Of a stretch of 64,000 bases of DNA, positions 33,610-43,189 are shown one piece after another. A model generated the notes under the pieces. The model was not told where the DNA came from. It searched no databases and saw only the letters and a list, made by a program, of their open reading frames with translations. Position numbers and translations under genes: made by a program. Numbering within the stretch: the stretch's first letter is position 1; every line of letters begins with the position of its first letter. The DNA comes from Streptomyces clavuligerus (GTDB taxonomy: Bacteria; Actinomycetota; Actinomycetes; Streptomycetales; Streptomycetaceae), in NCBI RefSeq assembly GCF_005519465.1, contig NZ_CP027858.1, forward strand, positions 6,497,001-6,561,000, written 5' to 3'.

Positions 33610-35997
33610 TCAGACCACCGCTCCCGTGCCGGCGCGGCGCCCGGCCCGTTCCCGTTCCCGCTGTGGCCGGGGCCGGTCCGGATACCGGAGCTGACCCTCG
33701 ACGACCAGCGGCATCGCCGTGAAGACCGTCGACGCCGTCCCCAGGACCACCCCCGCCAGCAGCGCCACCGAGAAGTCGGCCAGCGAGTCACCGCCCAGGA
33801 CGGCGAGGGAGACCAGGACGAACAGCGCGCCCATGCCCGTGTTCACCGTACGCGGCAGGGTCTGCGCCACGGCCCGGTCCGCCAGCTCCGGCCAGGTCCC
33901 GCGCGGCGCGGACCGGCGCAGCTCCCGCAGCCGGTCCAGGACGACGACGGTGTCGTTGACCGAGTAGCCGACCACCGTCAGCAGCGCCGCCAGGAAGACG
34001 CTGTCGACGGGCTTGCCGAGCCAGGCGAAGAGCCCCACCACCAGCAGCACGTCCTGCGCCATCGCGGCGACGGCGGCCACGGCGAAGGTCCACCGGAACC
34101 GCGCCGTCAGATAGAGGAGCTGCGCGGCGACCGCGACCCCCAGCGCGATCAGGGCGTGGCGGCGCAGCTCGGAGCCGAGGCTCGGACCGATCGTCTCGTC
34201 CCGCTCCACCGTGACCTCGCCCGCGACCGTTCCGAGGGCCGCCCGGATCGTCTCCTGCCCGCGGTTGTCCAGCTCGCCCGTGCGGACCGTGATGCCCCGT
34301 TCGCCGGTCTTCTGGACGACGGCCCGGGGGAACCCGGCGTCGGCGACCGCCTGCCGGGCCCGGTCCGCGTCCACGGGCTGCCCCGCCGTGTACTGGATCT
34401 GCCGCCCACCGGTGAACTCCACCCCGAACTCCAGCCCGCGCACGCCGATCCCGGCCAGCGCGCACAGCAGCAGCCCCAGACAGCCGCCGAGCCAGCGGCG
34501 GCGGTACCGCATCAGCCGCGGCGGCCTGCGCTCCAGCAGGGTGCGCACCCGGCCCCGTACGGTCAGCCCCGTCCACGCGGGCCGTCGCCGCACCGGGCCC
34601 CGGCGCACCGCCCAGTCGGCGAACAGCCGGGTGATCACCATCGCCGAGACCAGCGAGGCCAGCACCCCGATGGCGAGGGTCACGCCGAAGCCCTTGACCG
34701 GCCCGGTCGCGAACACGAACAGCAGCCCCGCCGCGAGCAACGTGGTCACATGTGAGTCGGTGACCGCGCTCCACGCCTGGTCGAAACCGACCCGCAGGGG
34801 GCGCCGCAGATCGGTGGAGGCAGTCCGTCCGCGCCGGGCGCGCGCGTACTCCTCGCGGGCGCGCTCGAAGGCGAGGACGTTCGCGTCGACGGCGATCCCG
34901 ATCGCCAGCACGAACCCGGCGAGCCCCGGCAGGGTCAGCGTCGCCCCCAGGGCCACGACAGCGGCGTACGAGATCACCCCGTACAGCACGAGCGCCAGCG
35001 CGGCGAGGGCTCCGACGAGCCGGTAGACGGCGATGATGAACGCGCCGGTGCAGACCAGCCCGATCACGGCGGCCCAGGCGCTGGCCCGGATCGCCTCGGC
35101 GCCCAGCGTCGGCCCCACGACGGACTGTTCGACGGCGGTCACCGGCACCGGCAGCGCGCCGCCCTTGACCAGCGCGGCGAGATCGCGGGCGCCGTCCGCG
35201 CCGAAACCGCCGGTGATCTGCGCGGAGCCGCTGGGGATGCCCGTACCGCAGGGGACGGAACGTTCCATCGCGGGGGCGGAGACGATCGCGTCGTCGAGCA
35301 CGATCGCCACCCGGCGGGCGGGGGAGCCGGGCGCGGCGCAGGCCGCCTCACCGGTGAGCCGCGCCCACTCCGCCCCGTCGCCCCGGAAGGAGAGGCCGAC
35401 GGTCCACCCCCGGCCCGAGGCGGTGTCGAGGACGGCCTCGGCGTCCCGTACCCCGTCGCCGGTCAGCGCGGTGGGCCCGAGCCGGAGGAACCCGGTGGGG
35501 GTCTCGGGGTCGGGCAGGACCCGGGAGCCGTCCGCGCCCGGACCCGACGCGGGCCCCGGGGCCGCCTCCACGACCGGGTGGAACGAGAGCTGGGCGGTCC
35601 GGCCGATCACCTCCGCGGCCTCGGCGGGGTCGCGCACCCCGGGCAGCTCGACGACGATACGGCGCTCCCCGGAACGGGCGAGCGAGGGCTCGGCGACCCC
35701 CAGCGCGTCGACGCGCTGCCGCAGTACCTCCAGGGTCCGGTCGGTGGCGTCGGCGTCGGCCCGGACGGTGGGGGAGTCCCGGGTCTCCAGGACGATACGG
35801 GTGCCGCCGCGCAGATCGAGCCCCAGCCGGGGCGGTACGAGCACGGCGACAGCGACGGAGAGGGCGACGACGGCGAACGCGAACAGCGCCCGCCAGCGCA
35901 TGGCACGCGATCCACGCGATCCACGTGAGGTGCGTGAGCCGCATGAAGACGATGAGGACGGTGGAGGCGGTGAAGTTGGTGAGGACGGTGAGGACAT
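33610..35997 (-). CDS. secDF: Fused SecDF protein-export membrane protein
   Basis: A 795-residue fusion of SecD and SecF, the proton-driven accessory subunits of the Sec translocase. SecD half: a transmembrane helix then LGLDLRGGTRIVLET, P1-type periplasmic domain, TAVEQSVVGPTLGAEAIR, and GFVLAIGIAVDANVLAFERAREE. SecF half: GLEFGVEFTGGRQIQY, DETIGPSLGSELRRHAL, VVGYSVNDTVVVLDRLRE and NTGMGALFVLVSLAVLGG. About twelve membrane segments. Streptomyces also carry separate secD and secF genes, so this is the additional, divergent copy. ATG 35997 has GGAG upstream but adds a Ser/Pro-rich tail; ATG 35901 (MRWRALFAF) is the alternative. Confidence 0.92.
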   Translation of the reverse strand: MSSPSSPTSPPPPSSSSSCGSRTSRGSRGSRAMRWRALFAFAVVALSVAVAVLVPPRLGLDLRGGTRIVLETRDSPTVRADADATDRTLEVLRQRVDALGVAEPSLARSGERRIVVELPGVRDPAEAAEVIGRTAQLSFHPVVEAAPGPASGPGADGSRVLPDPETPTGFLRLGPTALTGDGVRDAEAVLDTASGRGWTVGLSFRGDGAEWARLTGEAACAAPGSPARRVAIVLDDAIVSAPAMERSVPCGTGIPSGSAQITGGFGADGARDLAALVKGGALPVPVTAVEQSVVGPTLGAEAIRASAWAAVIGLVCTGAFIIAVYRLVGALAALALVLYGVISYAAVVALGATLTLPGLAGFVLAIGIAVDANVLAFERAREEYARARRGRTASTDLRRPLRVGFDQAWSAVTDSHVTTLLAAGLLFVFATGPVKGFGVTLAIGVLASLVSAMVITRLFADWAVRRGPVRRRPAWTGLTVRGRVRTLLERRPPRLMRYRRRWLGGCLGLLLCALAGIGVRGLEFGVEFTGGRQIQYTAGQPVDADRARQAVADAGFPRAVVQKTGERGITVRTGELDNRGQETIRAALGTVAGEVTVERDETIGPSLGSELRRHALIALGVAVAAQLLYLTARFRWTFAVAAVAAMAQDVLLVVGLFAWLGKPVDSVFLAALLTVVGYSVNDTVVVLDRLRELRRSAPRGTWPELADRAVAQTLPRTVNTGMGALFVLVSLAVLGGDSLADFSVALLAGVVLGTASTVFTAMPLVVEGQLRYPDRPRPQRERERAGRRAGTGAVV

Positions 35998-36124
35998 GGA
36001 CCACTCCAGGGCAGCCGTGCGGACCGCCTCACGGACGGCCCGCACCGGGAAAAGGACGACAGCGCGTCCCGCCCGCCCGGCCGCGGGCATGCCGCAGGAC
36101 CGGGCGGCGGACGCGGAAGAGACG

Positions 36125-36547
36125 TCAGCCGCTCGTGGAGAAGGGGGGTGCCCGGGTCTGTCGCGGGCCGTGCGGGGGACGGGGCGGCGCGCGCTCCCGT
36201 CCGGGCTCCGCCGCCACCCGGCCGCCGGGCGCGGGCGGGGCGGACAGCGCCGCCGGTGCCGCCGCGTCCGCGGGGGCCGGGGGCGGGTGCCCGCCCGGGT
36301 CCCGCTGCGCCGCCGCGTCGGGCACGGCGGCGACCGCGGCCCGCCGGGTCTCGGGCCGTGCGGAGACACCGCGCTGCGCCGGGTCCGTGCGCGCGGGAAG
36401 GGCCGGTGCGGCCGAGACCGGCGCGGCCACGCGGGCCCCTCCGGCCGGACCGGGGCCCGGCGCCGTGACGGCGGCGAGGACGGTCCAGACGCCCAGCAGC
36501 AGCGCCGGCAGCACGGTTGTGAGCAGCGGACGTACGCGCTGTCGCAT
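36125..36547 (-). CDS. Small exported or membrane-anchored hypothetical protein
   Basis: A 140-residue protein with a hydrophobic N-terminus (LLTTVLPALLLGVWTVLAAV) followed by an Ala/Pro/Arg-rich, low-complexity tail without membrane segments. It has the layout of a secreted or single-anchor protein. The ATG at 36547 is preceded by a GGGGG-type ribosome-binding site. Same strand as secDF, 127 bases upstream of it. No family recognised; GC-rich composition makes a spurious frame possible. Confidence 0.45.
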   Translation of the reverse strand: MRQRVRPLLTTVLPALLLGVWTVLAAVTAPGPGPAGGARVAAPVSAAPALPARTDPAQRGVSARPETRRAAVAAVPDAAAQRDPGGHPPPAPADAAAPAALSAPPAPGGRVAAEPGRERAPPRPPHGPRQTRAPPFSTSG

Positions 36548-36831
36548 CCGCCCCCCTGCCCCTGTCGTCCCCGTCGCCGTGTCCGGTGCCGTTCACCGGT
36601 GTCGTGGCCGGTCGGCACGTGTTCTGACGCGCCGTCCGCGGCCCGCCGGGTCTGTTCCGGCCCTGCCAGCCTAGGCGACCGCCGACGGCCCGCCGCCCCC
36701 GCCCCGGGACCCCGCTTGTGAACGGCGTGTGAACAGCCTGTTGGGGTGGTGCGCCGATGCCTACGATCTCGGTCGGACGGTCTCGCACCGGTGACCGCCT
36801 GCCCGCGCTCCCCCCTTCGACGGAGGTACTC

Positions 36832-37704
36832 GTGTTCGGGAAGGCCCCAGCAGTGTCCAGACGGAACGGCGGCACCGGATACCGCCCTCGTACGCGGGCG
36901 GGGGCTCTCGCCGCGGCCGTGACGGGGGTGCTGATCACCACGGCGTGCGGCACGGGCGACCAGGGCGCCACCACGGCGGACGGGGTGCCGCTCGTGGCCA
37001 AGGGCAAGCTCACCACCTGCACGCATCTGCCGTACCCGCCGTTCCAGTTCGAGCGGGACGGCGAGGTCGTGGGCTTCGACGTCGCCCTGATCGACCGGGT
37101 CGCCAAGGACCTCGGCGTCCGGCAGGAGATCCTCGACACCCCGTTCGAGAACTTCAAGACGGGAGCGTTCCTCAACTCCGGCGAGTGCGACCTCGCCGCC
37201 GCCGGAATGACGATCACCGAGGAACGGAAGAAGAACGTCGACTTCTCCGTGCCCTACTTCGACGCCACCCAGGCGCTGCTCGCCACCGCCGGCAGCGGAA
37301 TACGCTCCCTCGCCGAGGTCGAGGCGGAGAAGCGGAAGCTGGGCGCGCAGAGCGGCACCACCGGGGAGAGCCATGTCCAGGAGCAGGGTTTCGACCCGGT
37401 CGCCTTCGAGAGTTCCGACGCGGTCCTGAACGGGCTGCGGACGGGGCAGGTCGACGCGGTCGTCATCGACTACCCCGTCGTCCAGGGCTGGCTGAAGGAC
37501 CCCGCGAACGCACGCGCGTTCCGCCTCGGGCAGAGCATCGAGACCGGGGAGCAGTACGGATTCTCCGTCAAGAAGGGGAACGACGCGCTCCGGGCCGCGA
37601 TCGACAAGGTGATCAGGGAGTCCCGGGCCGACGGCGACTACGAGCGGCTGCACGAGGAGTGGATCGGTCCGCTGCCGCGGGCGCGGACCGGCGGCACCTC
37701 ATGA
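36832..37704 (+). CDS. ABC transporter substrate-binding lipoprotein, polar amino acid type
   Basis: A 290-residue lipoprotein of binding-protein family 3. The signal ends in a lipobox (GVLITTAC), with Cys acylated at the outer membrane face. The mature part has THLPYPPFQFERDGEVVGFD, NSGECDLAAAGMTITEERKK and FSVPYFDATQALL, the family-3 pattern for glutamate, arginine or cystine binders. GTG 36832 was selected because GGAGG sits five bases upstream; the frame extends further upstream without one. It overlaps the permease start (ATGA). Ligand not determinable. Confidence 0.92.
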   Translation: MFGKAPAVSRRNGGTGYRPRTRAGALAAAVTGVLITTACGTGDQGATTADGVPLVAKGKLTTCTHLPYPPFQFERDGEVVGFDVALIDRVAKDLGVRQEILDTPFENFKTGAFLNSGECDLAAAGMTITEERKKNVDFSVPYFDATQALLATAGSGIRSLAEVEAEKRKLGAQSGTTGESHVQEQGFDPVAFESSDAVLNGLRTGQVDAVVIDYPVVQGWLKDPANARAFRLGQSIETGEQYGFSVKKGNDALRAAIDKVIRESRADGDYERLHEEWIGPLPRARTGGTS

Positions 37705-38540
37705 CGGAGCGGACCGACGGGGCCGCGCGGGCCGCCCGCCCGCCGCGGCGGCCGACCCGGCGGCAGCGCCGGCGGATTCTCCGGGGGGCGCAGTACGTCC
37801 TGTTCGCCGGGGTGCTGCTCACGGTGGGCGCGCTCGCCGACTGGGAGCGGCTGGCCGAGCAGTTCGCCCAGGGGGACCTCGCCGGGGAGCTGTTCCCGGA
37901 GATCCTCACCGTCGCCCTGCGGAACACGGTCCTCTACACCCTCTCCGGGTTCGCGCTCGGCCTGGTCCTCGGGCTGGTCGTCGCCCTGATGCGGCTCTCG
38001 TCCGTGGCCCCCTACCGCTGGGCGGCGACCGTCTACATCGAGTTCTTCCGGGGGCTGCCCGCCCTGCTGATCTTCATCTTCGTCGGGGTGGCGGTCCCGC
38101 TGGCGTTCCCGGGGACCGAGATACCCGGGGGCACCTACGGCAAGGTCGCGCTCGGCCTCGGTCTGGTGGCCGCCGCCTATATCGCGGAGACGATCAGGGC
38201 GGGCATCCAGGCCGTGCCCCGGGGACAGCTGGAGGCGGCCCGCTCACTGGGCTTCTCCCACGCGCGCGCCATGGTGTCCGTGATCATCCCGCAGGCGTTC
38301 CGGATCGTCGTACCGCCGCTCACCAATGAACTGGTGCTGCTCTTCAAGGACTCCTCCCTGGTGCTCTTCCTGGGCGTCACGCTGGAGGAGCGCGAACTGA
38401 CCAAGTTCGGCCGGGATCTCGCCAGCCAGAGCGCCAACTCGACGCCGATCCTGGTCGCCGGGGTCTGCTATCTGCTGGTGACGGTGCCGCTGGGCCTGGT
38501 GGTGCGCCGACTGGAGCGCCGCGCCGCCCGCGCCCGCTGA
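37701..38540 (+). CDS. ABC transporter permease, polar amino acid type (HisM/GluC family)
   Basis: A 279-residue inner-membrane permease. A basic cytosolic N-terminus precedes about five helices. The inner-membrane-component signature with the EAA loop is [29 protein letters not shown], followed by [26 protein letters not shown], diagnostic of the PAAT family. It overlaps the binding-protein stop by four bases. Only one permease gene is present, so it probably works as a homodimer. Confidence 0.93.
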   Translation: MTERTDGAARAARPPRRPTRRQRRRILRGAQYVLFAGVLLTVGALADWERLAEQFAQGDLAGELFPEILTVALRNTVLYTLSGFALGLVLGLVVALMRLSSVAPYRWAATVYIEFFRGLPALLIFIFVGVAVPLAFPGTEIPGGTYGKVALGLGLVAAAYIAETIRAGIQAVPRGQLEAARSLGFSHARAMVSVIIPQAFRIVVPPLTNELVLLFKDSSLVLFLGVTLEERELTKFGRDLASQSANSTPILVAGVCYLLVTVPLGLVVRRLERRAARAR

Positions 38541-38544
38541 ACGG

Positions 38545-38560
38545 GGCCACGGCCGTGGCC
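38545..38560. other. GGCCACGGCCGTGGCC palindrome between permease and ATPase genes
   Basis: A perfect 16-base palindrome five bases after the permease stop. As RNA it would form a short hairpin that could trim expression or stabilise the upstream message within the operon; as DNA it could be an operator. Confidence 0.4.
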
Positions 38561-38604
38561 CATCCGGCCCGCCGATGACACAGAGGACGAGGGGAGGGCG
38601 CCCG

Positions 38605-39432
<828 letters not shown>

Positions 39433-39559
39433 ACACCCCCTGCGCGGAGTACGCCCGGGGCCGGCACGCCGGATACGTCCCCCGGCCGCGCCCGGCCGCA
39501 CCCCCGGACACCCCGGCCGCGCTGGACCCGGCGGACGGGGCCCGTCGGAGGGCCCCGGC

Positions 39560-39998
39560 GGACAGGAACGGGAGACCACGGCGGCGGACACCCGCGTTCG
39601 GCCGGACGGCGGCGCTCGGACCGCTCACCACCCGGGCGCCGCGGCCCCCGGCCGGGACGCCGTGTACCACTCCGGACCGGGGCCGCGGTCGGCGACGGCG
39701 CCGTGCGGGACGGACGCGAACAGGCCCCGCACCTCGCGAACCTGGCGCGGCCCTTCGACCGGGAGGGCCTCCTCGGCTCCACCGGGTACGGATTCATCGC
39801 CCCGGACCTCCCCCCCCCGCACGGCCCTCCGGTACGACCTGGACAGGGGCTCGTCCTCCGTGGTCCGTGGTGAGGAGCGTCACCCGGCGTCGCCCTGCCG
39901 CCGGGAGCCGGAGCAGACGTTCCACCCGATGGCCCGGCACAACCGGGCCGTGCCCGGAACCGGCCGCACGGCCGTCCGGTGGTATCCGCCCCCGGCGG
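39560..39998 (+). pseudogene. Possible gene remnant with frameshift at a C9 tract
   Basis: The 566-base gap after the ABC operon has no intact gene, but codon bias suggests a broken one. One frame reads RVRPDGGARTAHHPGAAAPG to about 39670, the next frame reads HLANLARPFDREGLLGSTGY up to 39809, and beyond a run of nine C (39810-39818) the first frame resumes with QTFHPMARHNRAVPGTGRTA until it meets the end of the opposing gene. No family recognised and no stop before the neighbouring gene, so the 3' end looks lost. A minus-strand frame also crosses here; coding status is uncertain. Confidence 0.3.
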
Positions 39999-40715
39999 TC
40001 AGGCGCAGCGGTAGACGAAGCGGGCCGTGCTGTGATGCGCCGAGGGGGAGACGATCCGCAGCTCCGCGCGGGCGCCGATGTCGCCCCGGCCGGTGAACGT
40101 CCACAGCAGCCGCAGCTCCGCCCGGTGCTGACCGCGTGTCACCTTCTCCCGGAGCAGGTCCGACGTGGTGCCGTCGCTGCGCACCCAGCGGTAGACGAGG
40201 GTGCCGGGCTGCCCGTTGGTGCCCACCACGCCCACGATGTCCGCCGTGCCCTCGCAGCCCAGGGTCACCGCGTCGGCGCGGGCCGCGACCCGTTCGACCG
40301 TGATCGGCTGCCCGTACCGCTGCCACAGCAGCACGCCCAGCACGGCCACCAGGACCACGGCGGCGAGCGCGTAGCGGCGCAGCCCGCGCAGCCGGGAGCC
40401 CCGGTGCCGGCCGCCGGGCGGGGGCGGGCCCCCGTGCCAGAGGGCGGCCGCGGTGACCGCGGTGACCGCGGTGTCCGCCGTCGGTGGCGCCTGGTCGGCC
40501 GCGGTCACCCCCGGTCCGAAACGGCGGATCTCCCCCTCCACCCGGTCGGGGGCGGCGTCCTCGGGGACGGCGCCCTGGACGAGCGTGGGACTCTCCGCGC
40601 CCGGCGGGCGGGACCCCGGCCGCTCGAACCAGTGGCTGCCGAGCGCGGTCGCGCTGTCGTGCTCGTCGCCCGTGGCGTCGGGGGACCGCTCAGGCGGGGG
40701 GCTGGGACTCGTCAC
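39999..40715 (-). CDS. Single-pass membrane protein with extracellular beta-rich domain, coupled to kinase
   Basis: A 238-residue protein. About 110 cytosolic residues (Pro/Ala-rich) precede one membrane helix (ALAAVVLVAVLGVLLW, about 118-134). An extracellular domain follows (about 135-238; GTADIVGVVGTNGQPGTLVY, WTFTGRGDIGARAELRI, two Cys). Its pattern resembles the extracellular end of the kinase encoded just upstream. GTG 40715 has GGAGG ten bases upstream and overlaps the kinase 3' end by 26 bases, so the two are translated together. Probably a partner or ligand-binding subunit of the kinase. No named family recognised. Confidence 0.75.
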   Translation of the reverse strand: MTSPSPPPERSPDATGDEHDSATALGSHWFERPGSRPPGAESPTLVQGAVPEDAAPDRVEGEIRRFGPGVTAADQAPPTADTAVTAVTAAALWHGGPPPPGGRHRGSRLRGLRRYALAAVVLVAVLGVLLWQRYGQPITVERVAARADAVTLGCEGTADIVGVVGTNGQPGTLVYRWVRSDGTTSDLLREKVTRGQHRAELRLLWTFTGRGDIGARAELRIVSPSAHHSTARFVYRCA

Positions 40716-42597
40716 TGGACGCGCACCTCCGATCGAGGATCTGCCGGGAGGCGTCGCCGCCGACGGGCGCCGGGTTCGCCGACACCAGCGCCGACAGATA
40801 GCAGCCGTCCCTTTCGAACACATGGGTGAGGGTGAGGGTGTAGGTCCGCGCGCCGCTGCGGGTGAGGGTCTCCACCCCGTCCGCCTGCCCCAGCTCGCCG
40901 GGGGCCTCCCCCGTGTACCAGGTGAGGACGAGGGTGACCGGGCCGGTCCCGTCGGTGGTGACCTCGACGGTCGCGGTCGCCGCCGAACCGGGCGCCTTGG
41001 AGCCGGGCTGTTCGAGCCCGGTGACCTCCACCGAGCGCACCCGGGCCGGGACCGGCTGCGTCGCGCTCGGCGTCGGACGGGGCGAGGAGGACGTCGGTGT
41101 CGCGCTCGGCCTCGGGGCCGTGGGCCGCGGCCCGGGCGGAGGGCCGACCGAGGGGGAGAGTGTCGGCCGCGGCGCCCCGGGCCGGGTGGGCTCCGACTTC
41201 CGCGGGCCGCCCCGGTCCGGCCCCGTCGCCGAGGGGCTCCCCGATGACGGAGAGGCGGACGAGGTCTGTGGGGAGGGTGAGGGCGATGGGCTGGATGTGC
41301 CGGATCGGGAGGGACGTGGTGAGAGGGACGGTGATGGGCCGGTCGGCCGGGCGCTCGTGGTGGCCAGATGTCGCCCCGCGGCCGTGGCTCCGCCGTCCCC
41401 GTCGGGCTCGGCGGCGACCGCCACCGCGAACAGTCCGGCGGCGGCAGCCGCCGCGGCGCACAGGATGCCCGCCGTCCACAGCGCCTCCCGGCGCGCCGTC
41501 GGGGCGGCGGCAGCGGCGGCGGTGCCACCTGTGGCCGTGGCGGCGGTGACGGCGGCGGCGCCCACCGCCGTGCCCCGGGCCGCGGCCCCGGCCGGGGCCC
41601 GCCCCCCGTCCTCCTTCCGGCCCCGGACGGCGATCCGCGCGAATGGGCCGAGCCACCGGGACCCCGGCCGCCGCGGGCTCGGCCCGATCGCGGTGGTCGC
41701 GGCGTCCGCCGTGGACCACGACTCGCCCTCCGCCGACGGCAGCAGCAGGGGCAGCAGCGCGACCAGCGCCGCGAGCCGGTGCTGACCCCGCTCCTCCCAC
41801 GCCGGGCCGTAGGCCCGCTCGGCGATCCCCTCCAGCTCCGCCAGGAACGCCGCCGCGCTCCCGGGCCGCTCGGCGGGGTCCTTCGCCAGGCCGCGCCGGA
41901 TCAGCGGGCGCAGCGGCTCGGGCGCCTCCTCGTCGGGCACCGGCGCCTCCATATGGGCCAGCGCCAGTTCGGCGAAGTTGTCGGCGGTGTACGGCTTGTG
42001 CCCCGTCAGACACTCGAAGAACGTCGCCGTGGCCGCGTAGACATCGGTGGACGGGGACGCGGTCCCGCCCTGCCACTGCTCCGGCGCCATGTACGACGGG
42101 GTGCCCGCCACCTCGGGTTCGGTACCCCGGCCGACCGCGATGCCGAAGTCCACCAGCTTGGACGATCCGTCCGTCGCGACCAGCACGTTCTCGGGCTTGT
42201 AGTCACGGTGCACCACACCGGCGCGATGCGCGTCGGCGAGCCCCAGCAAGGAGCCCTTGAGCACCGCGAGCGCCGCCTCCGCGCCCGTCGCGCCCTCCTC
42301 GCGCAGCAGCGCCCGCAGCGCGATCCCGTCGACCAGCTCCATGACGATGGCCGCGCCGTGCGGGGACTCGACGTACTCGTACAGCCGGACGACATGCGCC
42401 GAGCCCAGCCCGCCGAGCAACCGGGCCTCGGCGCGCAGCCCGAGGACGAAGGAGTGGTCGGAACGTATCCGTGCGGCCAGGTACTTGATCGCCACCGGGA
42501 CCCCGGTGGCGTCATGGGCGGCGAGGACGACCCGCCCGCTCGTCCCGGACCCCAACTCCCGGGAGTCCGTGTACCCGGGTACCGTCCACGCGTCCAT
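40690..42597 (-). CDS. Membrane Ser/Thr protein kinase with extracellular sensor domain
   Basis: A 635-residue PknB-type receptor kinase. Kinase domain (about 10-270): LGSGTSGRVVLA, VAIKYLA, VVHRDYKPENVL (Tyr where Leu is usual), LVDFGIAVG, GTPSYMAPEQW. A basic juxtamembrane segment leads to one helix (AGILCAAAAAAAGLFAVAVA, about 390), then a long Ser/Pro/Thr-rich stalk (about 415-525), and a beta-rich extracellular domain (about 530-635; ATATVEVTTDGTGPVTLVLT; two Cys). ATG 42597 follows GGGGAGGGCGGG. It overlaps the downstream membrane protein gene. Extracellular ligand unknown. Confidence 0.93.
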   Translation of the reverse strand: MDAWTVPGYTDSRELGSGTSGRVVLAAHDATGVPVAIKYLAARIRSDHSFVLGLRAEARLLGGLGSAHVVRLYEYVESPHGAAIVMELVDGIALRALLREEGATGAEAALAVLKGSLLGLADAHRAGVVHRDYKPENVLVATDGSSKLVDFGIAVGRGTEPEVAGTPSYMAPEQWQGGTASPSTDVYAATATFFECLTGHKPYTADNFAELALAHMEAPVPDEEAPEPLRPLIRRGLAKDPAERPGSAAAFLAELEGIAERAYGPAWEERGQHRLAALVALLPLLLPSAEGESWSTADAATTAIGPSPRRPGSRWLGPFARIAVRGRKEDGGRAPAGAAARGTAVGAAAVTAATATGGTAAAAAAPTARREALWTAGILCAAAAAAAGLFAVAVAAEPDGDGGATAAGRHLATTSARPTGPSPSLSPRPSRSGTSSPSPSPSPQTSSASPSSGSPSATGPDRGGPRKSEPTRPGAPRPTLSPSVGPPPGPRPTAPRPSATPTSSSPRPTPSATQPVPARVRSVEVTGLEQPGSKAPGSAATATVEVTTDGTGPVTLVLTWYTGEAPGELGQADGVETLTRSGARTYTLTLTHVFERDGCYLSALVSANPAPVGGDASRQILDRRCASSDESQPPA

Positions 42598-43189
42598 CCC
42601 GCCCTCCCCAGGGTCTTCGGGTCCTCGCGTCTGTGTGCCGTGGTGCGGTGTGCTGCCGCACGCTAACCCACGGGCCGCCGCCAGAGCAGACCGGATCGCG
42701 CCGACTGCCGGTCGCTCCGCGCACCCCTGCCGTTGGGCGCGCGGAGGCGCCCGGGGACGCCCCTCCCGCCCGGGGTGCCCCCGGCATCCGGTCGCCGATG
42801 AGGAAAAGATCATTGCCTGCCCGCCCGGTCCCCGGTTAGAGTCTCCGCCGTGACTGCCGGGTCGGCCATGGGCCACAAGCGAGCAGGGTTCCCGGCCTCG
42901 GAGTGATTCCGGGGCGGGCGCGAGCCCCGCCTTCTGCCTCTTTTCTTTCCGTACGCGCCGCATCCGGCGTGTGCCGGACGCGCGTTTCCCTGCCGCGCCG
43001 TCCACCGAATCCCCTGTACGGTCCGTACGCGCCTGCGCGCCCTCGCGGCGCCGCCACAGCCGTTGTCGCTGTCCGGCGCGCGTGCCGTCCTCCCCACCCT
43101 TCCGCCCCCGCGCGGCCGTTCGGCCTGCCCGCCGACGGCCCGTCCCCGGGGCTGCCACGACACCCAGAGAGAGTGCAGAGAACACGCTT
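42598..43189. other. Divergent intergenic region
   Basis: 592 bases between the kinase and nitroreductase-hemerythrin genes. It must hold both promoters. The 42795-42840 segment (GAGGAAAAGATCATTGCC) is AT-richer. I see no gene, dyad or repeat that I can defend, and the nitroreductase start has no good ribosome-binding site. Confidence 0.4.

Noticed and set aside
33610..37653. A single continuous minus-strand frame extending SecDF to over 1300 residues
   Set aside because: The part above base 35997 is antisense to the amino-acid-binding lipoprotein gene and intergenic sequence. SecD begins at or near MRWRALF.
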